Positions 1-8,672 of a DNA stretch of 21,397 nucleotides are shown piece by piece. Origin of the DNA: an uncultured Alphaproteobacteria bacterium (GTDB lineage: Bacteria; Pseudomonadota; Alphaproteobacteria; RUG11792); assembly GCA_905236375.1 (NCBI GenBank), contig CAJOOW010000122.1, forward strand, positions 1 to 21,397, read 5' to 3'. The first letter of the stretch is position 1, and each line of letters opens with the position of its first letter. The notes beneath the pieces are model-generated. The model saw only the letters and a program-made list of their open reading frames with translations, had not been told where the DNA came from and ran no database searches. A program made the translations under genes and the position numbers.

Positions 1-492
1 AAGAAGGTATCTCTTCGAATCTTCATCGAAAATTATTGAATCTTTCGTTAGCGAAACAAGCTCCGAAACCCTAAGTCCTGCTCCATAAAGAATATGCAAC
101 ATCACTTCTAATTTATGATTTGATTTCGATTGGAAATATGAAAGAAGCAAGTTTATTTCATCTTCAGACAAAACTCTCGGCAGGGGTTTGTTTTTTGTTT
201 TTAACTTTATATCAAGCATCGGATTCTTAGAAATAACTTTCTCATCGAGCAGAAATAAGAAAAATTGCCTAAGTGACGAAACTTTTCTCATTATCGATGA
301 TTGTTTTGAATTTTTGGAATTAAGATATTCAATATAATCTTGAATGACTTCAGAAGAAACATCATAGCGATTTTCTGTGAATTTCAAAAACTCCTTGACA
401 TCGCTTCTATAAGATGAAAGACTTTGAAGGGAGAGGTTCTTCTCTCCAACAATCATTTCTTCAAATCGTTCGATAAGAGATTGAATATCCAT
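1..492 (-). CDS. xerD: Tyrosine recombinase XerD, N-terminal part (runs off left edge)
   Basis: Site-specific recombinase that with XerC resolves chromosome dimers at dif. Only the first 164 codons are present; the gene continues beyond base 1. The start is ATG at 492 (MDIQSLIERF). The N-terminal core-binding domain shows the XerD pattern EKNLSLQSLSSYRSDV, followed by LPRVLSEDEI and then LYGAGLRVSEL, which holds the first catalytic arginine (R141). The remaining catalytic residues (K, HxxR, H, Y) lie outside the window. XerD is preferred over XerC because EKNLS..(L/T)S.YR.D and LP..LSE match XerD better. The gene begins 2 bases after the mnmA stop, so it is the last visible member of the brnQ-mnmA-xerD operon. 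No separate promoter is visible. Confidence 0.85.
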   Translation of the reverse strand, partial: MDIQSLIERFEEMIVGEKNLSLQSLSSYRSDVKEFLKFTENRYDVSSEVIQDYIEYLNSKNSKQSSIMRKVSSLRQFFLFLLDEKVISKNPMLDIKLKTKNKPLPRVLSEDEINLLLSYFQSKSNHKLEVMLHILYGAGLRVSELVSLTKDSIIFDEDSKRYLL

Positions 493-494
493 GT

Positions 495-1544
495 TCATTC
501 CCTTGAGATAATTCCACCGCCAATGACGGCATTTTCAGAATTGTATATAGCGCAAATCTGACCTGCAGTAACAGGAGTTAGCGATTTTTCCAACAGCTCT
601 ATTTCGGCTCCATTTTCTGTTTTTAGAATCTTTGCTTTGCTTTTTTTGGATAGTGATCGAAGTTTCACAAAGGCTTCAAAAGATTCTGGCATTTCGATTA
701 CCCAATTCGTTGAGAAAATTGAGAAATGCCTTCTTTCAAGATCGTTTGATGGCCCAACGATGACTTCATTATTTTTTGAATCAAGGCTGACGACATAAAG
801 AGGCTCGTTAAAAGCTATTCCAAGTCCCCGCCTTTGACCGATTGTGTAATTCACAATTCCATTATGTTTTGCCAAAACCTTATCTGTTCCTTTCAACTTA
901 ATATTCCCTTCAGCAAATAAATTTAAATTGGAATAGAATTCACTTAAAAATTTTTTGTAATTTCCATCTTGGATAAAGCATATATCTTGGCTGTCTTTCT
1001 TTGCGAAATTTGGCAATCCAAAATTTTCAGCCATCTTTCGTGTTTCAGATTTATCCTTAATTTTCCCAAGCGGAAATCTAACGTATTTAAGATTATTTCT
1101 GTCGACTAATGATAAAAAATAACTTTGATCCTTTTTTGGATTAGCGGATTCAGACATAAGGATGGAATCGCCATCAACTTCCATATTAATATAATGCCCA
1201 GTTGCCATTAAATCTGCTCCTTTTGATCTTGCAAATTTAAGCAGCATATTCATTTTGATATCACGATTACAAATAGCACATGGATTTGGAGTTAAGCCAT
1301 TAGAGTAATACTCTGCAAAAACATCCATAACCTTAGACTTAAATTCATCTCTCGCTGGCATAACAAAATGAGGAATTTCTAAAATATCACAGATTCTTTT
1401 GGCATTCTCAATATCAGCAATAGAATCGCTTTGATGATCCATCGTTATTCCAAAGATATTGTATCCTTGAGATTTTAAAAGAGCTGCTGTTGTTGAAGAA
1501 TCAACTCCTCCTGACATTGCAACTGCATATGTTATATCAGGCAT
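495..1544 (-). CDS. mnmA: tRNA-specific 2-thiouridylase MnmA
   Basis: Cytoplasmic enzyme that thiolates U34 of tRNA(Lys/Glu/Gln), using ATP and sulfur passed from a cysteine desulfurase relay. At 349 residues it has normal family length. The PP-loop SGGVDSS is at residues 11-17 (ATP adenylation). The two catalytic cysteines are visible: C89 in NPCAICN and C189 in DSQDICF. GHYIN, the YTIGQRRGLG element and a C-terminal beta-barrel region ending in GGGIISRE follow. The start is ATG at 1544, overlapping the end of brnQ by 8 bases, so translation is probably coupled to brnQ. The gene is co-transcribed with xerD downstream. Family assignment is firm. Confidence 0.97.
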   Translation of the reverse strand: MPDITYAVAMSGGVDSSTTAALLKSQGYNIFGITMDHQSDSIADIENAKRICDILEIPHFVMPARDEFKSKVMDVFAEYYSNGLTPNPCAICNRDIKMNMLLKFARSKGADLMATGHYINMEVDGDSILMSESANPKKDQSYFLSLVDRNNLKYVRFPLGKIKDKSETRKMAENFGLPNFAKKDSQDICFIQDGNYKKFLSEFYSNLNLFAEGNIKLKGTDKVLAKHNGIVNYTIGQRRGLGIAFNEPLYVVSLDSKNNEVIVGPSNDLERRHFSIFSTNWVIEMPESFEAFVKLRSLSKKSKAKILKTENGAEIELLEKSLTPVTAGQICAIYNSENAVIGGGIISRE

Positions 1545-2652
1545 CCTCTTTGGATCCTTTTGCGTAGTAATATATAATTCGAGCTATGACAAAGATTATC
1601 ATAATTGGATAGAGTTTCGCAAGAATCAGCCCCATTAATGAACACAATTTTGCAAATCCCAGAAACGACACCGCAACCGTTGTTATGCCAACTAAGATCA
1701 AAATTAATTTTCGATTTATTTTTTCTTTGCAGATATCTTTATAAACATAATCCGTGAAAATTGAAGATAAAACAATGTTTGTTGCAAGACAACATGAGGC
1801 AATCACAATAGCAACAAACCATGAAGCATAACTACCCATAGCTATTTTGGCAACTTCTGTAAACAATGCCTCATCTGGAGTATCTTGCAGGGCAATTGAA
1901 TATTTAGCTCCGACAAATGCAAGACCTGTATAAACAACAGTAAGAACGATTCCTCCAACAACGCAGGCTCCAGCGCAAAATTTAAGAAGTTGATTTTTGT
2001 CATTTTTCTTATCATCTGGCAAAGCGTTTTTTATATAAACATAAATTGATGTTGCCATTATAAATGCTGCTAATAAATCCATCGTTTGATATCCCATTTC
2101 AAATCCATTTATGAAGGCCACTAATCTGGGAATTTCGGAAACAGGAATGCTGGATTCGCAAAAATATAAAGCTCCAATGACGATTAAAGCAATTCCTCCA
2201 AATTTTAGAGGAGTAAAGATTGTTCCAAGCAAATGAACAATTTTCCCAGGATTCCATGCCAACAATATTGTAATCGCTACATAAATGATATTGAAGATCC
2301 ATTCAGGCATATTTGGAGATAGAATATGGATTCCTCCAAACGAAACATTAACTCCTCTTGCTGTAACTCCAAATGGCCCCGTCATCATCATTACGAGAAA
2401 AGTGAAAATTGCTATAAAATATTTTCCAGTTGGCTTTAGATATTTTTTCGTATCAGCATCAAAAAGCATCGCGCCGTAATACCCAATGAGAGGGACAAAA
2501 ACCGTTGCGAGAAGCCATCCCAGATTTGAAATTGACCAGTGCGATGCAAAATTTTTCCCAATAATTAACGGAAAGACAATATTGCCTGACCCAAATATCA
2601 TGGCGAATATCGCAAAACCGGCTAATACTACCTTGCCTAACATGTCGCTCAT
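1537..2652 (-). CDS. brnQ: Branched-chain amino acid:cation symporter (BrnQ/LIVCS family)
   Basis: Inner-membrane secondary transporter expected to import Leu/Ile/Val with Na+ or H+. The N-terminus, KVVLAGFAIFAMIFGSGNIVFP, shows the family's first helix with the glycine-rich GSGNIVFP break. About ten to eleven hydrophobic segments follow, with PDDKKNDKNQLLKF as a cytoplasmic loop. At 371 residues it is shorter than the roughly 430-440 residues of typical BrnQ proteins, as in compact genomes. It starts at ATG 2652; ATG 2643 is an in-frame alternative, and neither has a strong Shine-Dalgarno. It is first in an operon with mnmA and xerD and lies about 16 bases after the predicted transcription start. 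Import of branched-chain amino acids fits an auxotrophic host-dependent bacterium (inference). Confidence 0.88.
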   Translation of the reverse strand: MSDMLGKVVLAGFAIFAMIFGSGNIVFPLIIGKNFASHWSISNLGWLLATVFVPLIGYYGAMLFDADTKKYLKPTGKYFIAIFTFLVMMMTGPFGVTARGVNVSFGGIHILSPNMPEWIFNIIYVAITILLAWNPGKIVHLLGTIFTPLKFGGIALIVIGALYFCESSIPVSEIPRLVAFINGFEMGYQTMDLLAAFIMATSIYVYIKNALPDDKKNDKNQLLKFCAGACVVGGIVLTVVYTGLAFVGAKYSIALQDTPDEALFTEVAKIAMGSYASWFVAIVIASCCLATNIVLSSIFTDYVYKDICKEKINRKLILILVGITTVAVSFLGFAKLCSLMGLILAKLYPIMIIFVIARIIYYYAKGSKEDA

Positions 2653-2674
2653 TTTTTAAATCAAAAGCATTGAA

Positions 2675-2703
2675 ATTCTAAGCTAAAACGGCAGAAATGT
2701 CAA
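2675..2703 (-). promoter_or_regulatory. Strong sigma70-type promoter of brnQ-mnmA-xerD
   Basis: On the minus strand a perfect -35 TTGACA (2703-2698) is followed by a 17-base spacer and a -10 TAGAAT (2680-2675), one mismatch from consensus. Transcription would begin near 2668, giving a leader of only about 16 bases before the brnQ ATG at 2652. It is the closest match to consensus among the promoters noted here. Confidence 0.8.
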
Positions 2704-2836
2704 TTCTTGCATGCGTTGATGGGACAGACTATAACATATTCCAGAGGATCAGACTCTTCGAATTTGGAAAATATTAGCTTTCTTAAATAGAGTTTGAAAA
2801 CATAATCCAATTCAAAGATTCATATCAGCGCGATTT

Positions 2837-4201
2837 TCAATCTGATAAAATTTCTTCTCTATCGTTGAAATGACGAATTTCGTTTCCATAAATTTGATAA
2901 TTCTCATGGCCTTTCCCAATGACTGCAACGAAATCTCCTGGTTGAATTAATGAGATGGCATATTGAATGGCTTCCATCCTATCTGCAATTTCAATTCCTT
3001 TTGGGCATTTTTCAAGGATTTGATGTCGAATTTCTGCTGGAGATTCAGTCCTTGGATTATCGTCTGTTATTATCACAACATCAGCAATTTCGGATGCTAT
3101 TACTCCCATTTCTGGCCTTTTTGATTTATCCCTGTCTCCTCCGCAACCAAAGACGCAAATCAGACGTCCATGACAAGCTTTTTTAAAACATTCCAAAGCA
3201 TTCTTAAAACCATCAGTTGTATGAGCAAAATCAACATAAACATTGCCACCTTTTATTGACCTTATATGTTCCATTCTGCCATTCAAAGGTTTAATTTTTG
3301 GCAAAGTTTTTAAAATATCATGAATAGATACATCTGAGGCATAAGCCAAAGCTATCGCACACAAAATGTTCATAATTTGAAAACTTCCGAAAAGCTTAAC
3401 TTCAATCCCAGGAAAAATCTCATTTCCGATCATTAAGTCAAAAACCATTCGATCTGGGAACTCCTTGATGTTTTGAGCTTTTATGAAATTTTGATTACTA
3501 ATTCCGAAAGTTACTATGTTCTTATTAATCTTTAGAACAGATTCATAAACTTCTGGAAAATCCATCGAAACAATAGCAGGTTTGTCATTTTGTAAAATTT
3601 CTCTAAAAAGTCGAAGCTTTGAATCCAGATAAGCCTCCCTCGTTTTATGGTAATCAAGGTGATCCGAAGCAAGATTAGTAAATGCTGCTGCTGTTAGCTC
3701 AGCTCCATGGCTCCTTTTCTGATCAAGAGCATGACTTGATGCCTCAAAAACGCAATGATCAACTTTTTGAGTTTTGAGATATTGCATTATCTTATGAAAA
3801 GTTATAGGATCTGGAGTTGTTAAATTTGGAACAGTAATTCCTTCAGGTTCAATTCGTTCTTGATCTATAAAAAGTCCTAAAGTCCCAAGATTTCCGGATT
3901 TTTTCCCGGAATAGCTCCAAATTTGGCTCAAGAAATGAGCTGTTGAACTTTTGCCATTTGTTCCGGTTATTGCAATGCAAATCCTCGGTTGTTCAGGATA
4001 AAGGAGCTTGGCCAACTTTGATGCCACGAGTCTTGCATCTTTAACTGAGATAATATGTGGATTTTCTGAGTGTTCGGCAAAAACAATTCCAGCGCCTCTT
4101 TGAAATGCCTCCGCAATGTGATTTTCAACATCTTTGCAGGGAATCGCAACAAAAATATCTCCTGGTTGAATGAGTTTTGAATTTATCTGAATATTTCTCA
4201 T
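2837..4201 (-). CDS. murE: UDP-MurNAc-tripeptide synthetase MurE (meso-DAP adding)
   Basis: Cytoplasmic Mur ligase that adds meso-diaminopimelate to UDP-MurNAc-L-Ala-D-Glu in peptidoglycan synthesis. Domain order is a short N-terminal UMP-binding domain (PGDIFVAI, 13-20), a central ATPase with P-loop GTNGKSS (80-86) and SDHLDYH (179-185), and a C-terminal domain with FGCGGDRDKSKRP (351-362) and DDNPR (380-384). DNPR is the hallmark of DAP-adding rather than lysine-adding enzymes. At 454 residues it is about 20-40 shorter than usual, with the deficit at the N-terminus. An in-frame stop a few codons upstream excludes a longer start, and GGA just before ATG 4201 supports this one. The usual AHTPD reads AHTTD. 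It stands alone rather than next to ftsI and murF. Confidence 0.96.
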   Translation of the reverse strand: MRNIQINSKLIQPGDIFVAIPCKDVENHIAEAFQRGAGIVFAEHSENPHIISVKDARLVASKLAKLLYPEQPRICIAITGTNGKSSTAHFLSQIWSYSGKKSGNLGTLGLFIDQERIEPEGITVPNLTTPDPITFHKIMQYLKTQKVDHCVFEASSHALDQKRSHGAELTAAAFTNLASDHLDYHKTREAYLDSKLRLFREILQNDKPAIVSMDFPEVYESVLKINKNIVTFGISNQNFIKAQNIKEFPDRMVFDLMIGNEIFPGIEVKLFGSFQIMNILCAIALAYASDVSIHDILKTLPKIKPLNGRMEHIRSIKGGNVYVDFAHTTDGFKNALECFKKACHGRLICVFGCGGDRDKSKRPEMGVIASEIADVVIITDDNPRTESPAEIRHQILEKCPKGIEIADRMEAIQYAISLIQPGDFVAVIGKGHENYQIYGNEIRHFNDREEILSD

Positions 4202-4285
4202 TTTTCCAAAAAATCTATCGCAATTCTCTCAACATTATATTATAAATGGATATGCACTCGGTTTTGAATAGAGAAGTTCAGAAAA
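4202..4285. promoter_or_regulatory. Divergent promoter region between murE and waaA
   Basis: This 84-base AT-rich spacer separates two divergent genes and must serve both. On the minus strand two overlapping perfect -10 hexamers TATAAT lie at 4244-4239 and 4239-4234, giving a murE leader of about 27 bases. On the plus strand TATAAA at 4241-4246 with a poor -35 (TCGCAA, 4218-4223, 17-base spacer) could drive waaA. Neither direction has a good -35 element. The assignment rests on gene orientation plus the -10 matches. Confidence 0.45.
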
Positions 4286-5587
4286 ATGTTGCTTCAGATC
4301 CTTTTGCTATTGGTTGTTTTATATTCATCATTGAGAGCATTTCCCAAAACGACTTTCAGATTTATAAGTTGTTTTCTCGGCCCAATCGTCAGAATTTATA
4401 TCTTACGTAGAATATCGAAAGGGCTTGAAGACAAAAACAGAATTAATGAAAGATTCGGAATTCCATCCGAGAAAAGACCAGATGGAAAATTGATTTGGAT
4501 TCATTCGGTCAGTGTTGGTGAAACATTGTCTGTTATTCCAATCATCGAAGAAATAAAAAGAGAGGCTCCGAATGTTTCTGTTTTGCTCACAACAACGACT
4601 TTAACTGCAGCGCAACAAATAGAAAAGCGCTTAGGGGATAAAGTTATTCATCAATTCATTCCATTTGATATTTTCATGTGGGTAAGAAGATTTATAAAAT
4701 TCTGGAAACCATCAGCTGTAATTTTTGTTGAATCAGAGCTTTGGCCAAATACTCTTTATTATCTTCATGAAAAGGATATTCCAACTTATCTCTTTAATGT
4801 CAGAGTTTCAGATAAATCTTTAAGAAGAATGTTCTTTGTAAGAGATTATCTTGGAATTTTGCCATACAGTCTCTTTACAGAAGTTTTTGTTCCTTCGACT
4901 GAAGTGCGAAATTATGTAAGAGATCTTGGGGCTAGGGAAACTAAAATTTTGCCGAATATGAAAACAATATCCGAAAAACTACCAGTTAATGAATCTAACC
5001 AAAAAAAATTAGTTCAAAAAATAGCGGGAAGAAAAGTCTGGTTAGCTGTCAGTACCCATCCAGGCGAAGAAGAAATTATCTTAGGAAGTCACAAAAAACT
5101 TAAAAAGAAATTTTCAGATATCCTAACTGTGATTGCTCTTAGGCATCCAAATCGTAAAGACGAACTCAAAGAATTAGTATTAGCAAATAAATTAACTTCA
5201 GCGGATTATTCAACATCTATAAAAAACAGAAGACACATAACCGAAGATATTTTTATCATAGATGCGATGGGCTGTCTTGGCGAGTTTTTTGAAACTATTG
5301 ATACGGTTCTTGTTTGTGGAAGTCTTGTTCCTGGGATCGGAGGGCATAATTTCCTTGAACCTCTGAATTTTGCTTGCAATGTGGCAACTGGCCCTCATAT
5401 TGATAATTTTAAAGATATCTATAAAGTCGTAGAAAAATATTGTTCTAAAGTCGATGGAGTTGAAGAAATAGCTGACTTTGTAGGTGCATCCATTGAGAAT
5501 TATAATCGAGACACAAAAAGATTAAAGGAGCTGGATTTTAAGAAGGAGTGGCAGAAAATTATAAAAAATGTGCTGAAAGCAATTTAA
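4286..5587 (+). CDS. waaA: 3-deoxy-D-manno-octulosonic acid (Kdo) transferase WaaA/KdtA
   Basis: Membrane-anchored GT30 glycosyltransferase that moves Kdo from CMP-Kdo to lipid A precursor on the inner face of the inner membrane. At 433 residues it is family-typical. A hydrophobic N-terminal anchor covers residues 1-15. The first Rossmann domain holds WIHSVSVGE (71-79), whose glutamate is the conserved catalytic base, and FVESELWPN (147-155). The second domain holds STHPGEE (256-262), RHPNR (286-290), DAMGCLGEF and the nucleotide-sugar-binding GGHNFLEP (352-359). The start is ATG 4286 with only a weak upstream GAGAAG. The gene shows that the organism makes Kdo-containing LPS. No terminator is visible after it, so read-through into mlaA is possible. 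Confidence 0.97.
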   Translation: MLLQILLLLVVLYSSLRAFPKTTFRFISCFLGPIVRIYILRRISKGLEDKNRINERFGIPSEKRPDGKLIWIHSVSVGETLSVIPIIEEIKREAPNVSVLLTTTTLTAAQQIEKRLGDKVIHQFIPFDIFMWVRRFIKFWKPSAVIFVESELWPNTLYYLHEKDIPTYLFNVRVSDKSLRRMFFVRDYLGILPYSLFTEVFVPSTEVRNYVRDLGARETKILPNMKTISEKLPVNESNQKKLVQKIAGRKVWLAVSTHPGEEEIILGSHKKLKKKFSDILTVIALRHPNRKDELKELVLANKLTSADYSTSIKNRRHITEDIFIIDAMGCLGEFFETIDTVLVCGSLVPGIGGHNFLEPLNFACNVATGPHIDNFKDIYKVVEKYCSKVDGVEEIADFVGASIENYNRDTKRLKELDFKKEWQKIIKNVLKAI

Positions 5588-5711
5588 CCATTCTAAGAGA
5601 AGATCAATTTTCCAATCTGCAAACAAACTCAATTATGCCAGAAGATCTAAGTAAATAAACATTCCTGAAATTGAACAAAATTATAAAATTTATCATTAGT
5701 TTTTCAAAAAC

Positions 5712-5722
5712 TATAGTACAAT
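5712..5722 (+). promoter_or_regulatory. Possible -10 element ahead of mlaA
   Basis: Within the 169-base gap after waaA, overlapping TATAGT (5712-5717) and TACAAT (5717-5722) lie about 35 bases before the mlaA ATG. No convincing -35 is present at 16-18 bases, so this is tentative. I see no hairpin terminator for waaA in the rest of the gap. Confidence 0.3.
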
Positions 5723-5756
5723 TTTGAGGAAGGCGTCTGCTATAAGATGTGGGATC

Positions 5757-6527
5757 ATGAAATTAAAAATAGCTCTTATTTTTGCTTTGTGTTGTGTCAA
5801 TTTTGCTGTTGCAAATGAAGAAAATACGGAAAAAAATGAAACGGAAAAAGTCGAACAAGCCCTGGAATCAGATGAGTGGTCATTTGATGATTCTCCTTTT
5901 TATGAAGATGAATTTGACGATGTTTATGATCCCCTTGAACCATTCAATAGATTGATGTTCAAGATTAATAACGCATTAGACAAAGTTTTTCTTATCCCTC
6001 TTTCAATGACTTATAAACACATTCTTCCAAACTTTTTACAAATTGGAATAGCAAACTTTGCCAGTAATTTCTTTTCACCTGTAGCACTAATAAATTTTAT
6101 TCTCCAAGGAAATGCTGAATATGCGACCAAAACAACTTTCAGATTTATAATAAATACCCTACTAGGATTTTTCGGAACTGTTGATGTTGCTTCTCAAATG
6201 GGATTGGATAAGAAAAACACATCTCTTGGGGATACCTTTAAGAAATGGGGCATGAAATCTGGTCCTTATTTGGTTTTGCCGATAATTGGCCCAGGTAGCT
6301 TTAGATCAGGAGTTGGAAGTATTATGCAACTTCCAATCGATCCAGTGGCTCAAATTTCACTAGCGCATTGGAAGAAAAACACAAGGAGAAGACTCTATTA
6401 TTGCATCTATGGAGCAAATGTTGTTGTAAAAAGAGCCCAACTTCTCGACTTAACGCTAGAAATGGAAGCAACTTCTGAAGATATGTACGTTACGACGCGG
6501 AATGCCATAATGTCTATGGAAGGTTGA
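5757..6527 (+). CDS. mlaA: MlaA/VacJ family outer-membrane lipid asymmetry protein
   Basis: Component of the Mla retrograde phospholipid pathway that removes phospholipids from the outer leaflet of the outer membrane. The start is ATG 5757 (256 residues). An in-frame TTG at 5724 would only prepend 11 residues before the signal peptide. Residues 1-19 form a signal peptide ending AVA before N20. An acidic linker follows (21-57), then the family signature DPLEPFNR (58-65), the NN.LD....P....Y pattern, GFFGTVDVAS and GPYLVLPIIGPGSFR. Unlike E. coli MlaA there is no usable lipobox: C12 and C13 follow Leu and Cys, not Gly/Ala/Ser. It is the first gene of a compact plus-strand run through lipB. No mlaBCDEF genes are in this window. 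Confidence 0.93.
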   Translation: MKLKIALIFALCCVNFAVANEENTEKNETEKVEQALESDEWSFDDSPFYEDEFDDVYDPLEPFNRLMFKINNALDKVFLIPLSMTYKHILPNFLQIGIANFASNFFSPVALINFILQGNAEYATKTTFRFIINTLLGFFGTVDVASQMGLDKKNTSLGDTFKKWGMKSGPYLVLPIIGPGSFRSGVGSIMQLPIDPVAQISLAHWKKNTRRRLYYCIYGANVVVKRAQLLDLTLEMEATSEDMYVTTRNAIMSMEG

Positions 6528-6574
6528 TCAATTGTTGTATAATCGAGTTGCTGAATGATTTTCGAAGGGCTGAA

Positions 6575-6865
6575 ATGTTAAGCGGAGAACCAGTTCTTTT
6601 AACATCAGCAATCCTTTTTTGTCTTGGTTTCCTTGGACTTTTTAAACAAGCGAACATAGTCAGAATTATGATTTCGATTGAAATTATGATTTTTGCTTCA
6701 ATAATAAATTTCTGCTATTTTGCAGGAGGGAAAGCGATAAAATCCGGTCATTTTGCAGCATTGATTGCGGTTGTTTTGAGTGGATTGACTCTTAGCATTA
6801 TTTATGCAGTTTATACAATGCAACTTAATGAATCGGATGACGATGATCTCTTGGGTGAGAGTTGA
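6575..6865 (+). CDS. NuoK/MrpC-like small membrane subunit
   Basis: A 96-residue protein with three membrane helices, resembling complex I subunit NuoK and antiporter subunit MrpC. The start is ATG 6575, with GAAGGG at 6563-6568 as ribosome binding site; an in-frame TTG at 6524 overlapping mlaA would give an unneeded N-terminus. It shows LTSAILFCLGFLGLF, then MISIEIMIFAS, in which E36 aligns with the conserved NuoK glutamate of helix 2. In helix 3 the second NuoK glutamate is replaced: ALIAVVLSGLTLSI has Thr where NuoK has Glu, as in MrpC. An acidic tail (NESDDDDLLGES) follows. It precedes a NuoL-like gene by 1 base. It is either the K subunit of a divergent complex I arm or part of a cation/proton antiporter. 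Confidence 0.8.
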   Translation: MLSGEPVLLTSAILFCLGFLGLFKQANIVRIMISIEIMIFASIINFCYFAGGKAIKSGHFAALIAVVLSGLTLSIIYAVYTMQLNESDDDDLLGES

Positions 6866-6866
6866 T

Positions 6867-8672
6867 ATGTTCGAGTTATTTCCACTGGTAATTCTGCTAT
6901 TATCTGGGACTGTTGCTCTCGCATTTAATTTTTTTAAAATTGGAAAATACGGAGTTATAACATCAGCAATCTCATTTATTCCTCTGCTTTTTCTAAAACC
7001 ACACAAGCTGAAGTTCAATTGGTTTAGTATTTCAAATCTTAATTTTGATCTTTCATTTAATTTCTGGGAAAGTGAGATCCTTATCTGTTTAATTATAACC
7101 ATGATTTTAATATGTTTGTATCAAGCAAGATCAATAAGTTTTTTTGACAACGCAATAGAAAGAAAATTTGGAGTTTTGAACATATTTGTGTTCTTCATGT
7201 GTCTTGCTGTTTTGTCAGATAACATCTTTCAGTTTTATATTGGGGTTGAAGCACTCGGATTAATTTCAACAATTCTTGTTAGCATTGAAAAAAATTCTGA
7301 AGCAGAAACGACAAGAGTTTTCTTTTTCAACAAATTCGCAAGCATCCTTTTCCTTGTTGCTATTTCATTATTGGTAATTACAACTAACAGTTTTGATATT
7401 TCCAAAATAATGGAAGCTTGCTCCGTCAAAGATTCTGCCAAATTGCTTATTCCTGCGTCTTTGCTTTTGATTGCATGCCTTTGCAAAGGAGCCCAACTGC
7501 CATTTTCATATTGGCTTCTTGATGCTGTCAAGGCTAATACTTTTGCTTCAATATTAATTCACGCAGGAACAATCGTGGCTGTCGGAATAATTTTTATAAC
7601 AAAATTCTATTTTCTCTTCGATTGTTTTCCAATTCTGAAAAAACTGATGATAGTCACAGGATTGTTTACTTCTTTCTGGATGGTATGTTGCGCTCTTGTT
7701 CATAATGACATCAAAAAAATCATAGCTTGCTTGACGTCATCATCAGCTGGAATGATGTTTATAGCATGTGGGTTCGGCGGATATTCCCTAGCAATTCTAT
7801 ATTTCATTTGTCATGCATTTTTTAAGTCAATGTTATTTCTAAGTTTTGCCTATCTAATAGCAGCAATGTCTGGAGAAAGAGACTTAAGTCACCTGGGAGG
7901 AATTGCCAAAATGGCGCCAAAGGTCACAGATATAATCTGGGTATCTTTTTTGTTTGCAGCTGGATTCCCGTTTTTTTCAGGCTTCTTTTCAAAGATTTCA
8001 TTTATGGGAACGATGGAGATATCGGAAATGAGATTTATTTCGTGGGAAGTAATAGCTGTTAGCATACTATCAATAGCTGCTATTTTTAGAATGATTTTGA
8101 AATCGCTTTATGAAGAAAGCAGATCTGATGATCTAACACTTTCAAGAGCTTCAAAATCCAATGATTATGATATGAAGCCATTTTGGTTTTTATCTTGCAT
8201 TGCGACATTTGGTTCATTCATGATATGGAGTGTGTTTGAGTGGGGAGATTTACATTTTGGAAAAGCCGGAATTGTTTATATAAGAGAAACAATGGATTAT
8301 TTTCATGAAATAATAAGTTCTTTAGTTCAGATAGCAATAGCTGTTGTTGCTGTTTGTTTTTACGAAAAATATTCCGGTAAATCGACTCAGAATGAAATTA
8401 GTCTCACAGTGGCTCTGTTCCGTAGAAATGAAATCTATGGAATATCTAGAACGATTATAAGAAGGATAATAACATTTGCCATGAGAATTCTGAACTCTAC
8501 TCAAAAAATCATTGTTTACAAAATGAACAAAGACACTTTCAAAACAATTTATCGCGTTGGAAATTTTTTAGCGAGTCAGCATAGAAGTTTTATAAATTCA
8601 CATGCAATTTGGATCCTTTTAGGAATTACAACCGCATTTGCTCTAGCTCTTTTTGAAGGGATGTTTAAATGA
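6867..8672 (+). CDS. NuoL-like proton-conducting membrane subunit
   Basis: Polytopic inner-membrane protein (601 residues from ATG 6867) of the complex I / Mrp antiporter channel family. Conserved features in order: YIGVEALGLIS with E128 (the helix-5 glutamate), CKGAQLPFSYWLLDA with K207 (helix-7 lysine), IHAGTIVAVGI, HNDIKKIIACLTSSSAGMMF, HAFFKSMLFL with K320, and GFFSKISF with K376. Charged proton-path residues are thus kept, but consensus positions differ from ordinary NuoL: KSAQ.PL..WLPDA reads KGAQLPFSYWLLDA. The tail (about 510-600) is a basic amphipathic stretch and one last helix, suggestive of the NuoL lateral helix and terminal anchor. It overlaps the next gene by 4 bases (ATGA), implying coupled translation in a fixed ratio. 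Confidence 0.85.
   Translation: MFELFPLVILLLSGTVALAFNFFKIGKYGVITSAISFIPLLFLKPHKLKFNWFSISNLNFDLSFNFWESEILICLIITMILICLYQARSISFFDNAIERKFGVLNIFVFFMCLAVLSDNIFQFYIGVEALGLISTILVSIEKNSEAETTRVFFFNKFASILFLVAISLLVITTNSFDISKIMEACSVKDSAKLLIPASLLLIACLCKGAQLPFSYWLLDAVKANTFASILIHAGTIVAVGIIFITKFYFLFDCFPILKKLMIVTGLFTSFWMVCCALVHNDIKKIIACLTSSSAGMMFIACGFGGYSLAILYFICHAFFKSMLFLSFAYLIAAMSGERDLSHLGGIAKMAPKVTDIIWVSFLFAAGFPFFSGFFSKISFMGTMEISEMRFISWEVIAVSILSIAAIFRMILKSLYEESRSDDLTLSRASKSNDYDMKPFWFLSCIATFGSFMIWSVFEWGDLHFGKAGIVYIRETMDYFHEIISSLVQIAIAVVAVCFYEKYSGKSTQNEISLTVALFRRNEIYGISRTIIRRIITFAMRILNSTQKIIVYKMNKDTFKTIYRVGNFLASQHRSFINSHAIWILLGITTAFALALFEGMFK

Noticed and set aside
2765..2836. TTTGAA/TTCAAA inverted repeat as a murE terminator
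   Set aside because: Six A+T-dominated pairs around a 12-base loop and no T-run, so not distinguishable from chance in AT-rich DNA.
5724..5756. Upstream TTG start for mlaA
   Set aside because: It would put 11 charged or polar residues before the signal peptide; ATG 5757 starts exactly at a typical signal sequence.
6698..7102. Minus-strand open frame of 134 codons across the NuoK-like/NuoL-like junction
   Set aside because: Antisense shadow of two well-supported membrane protein genes, with no recognisable content.
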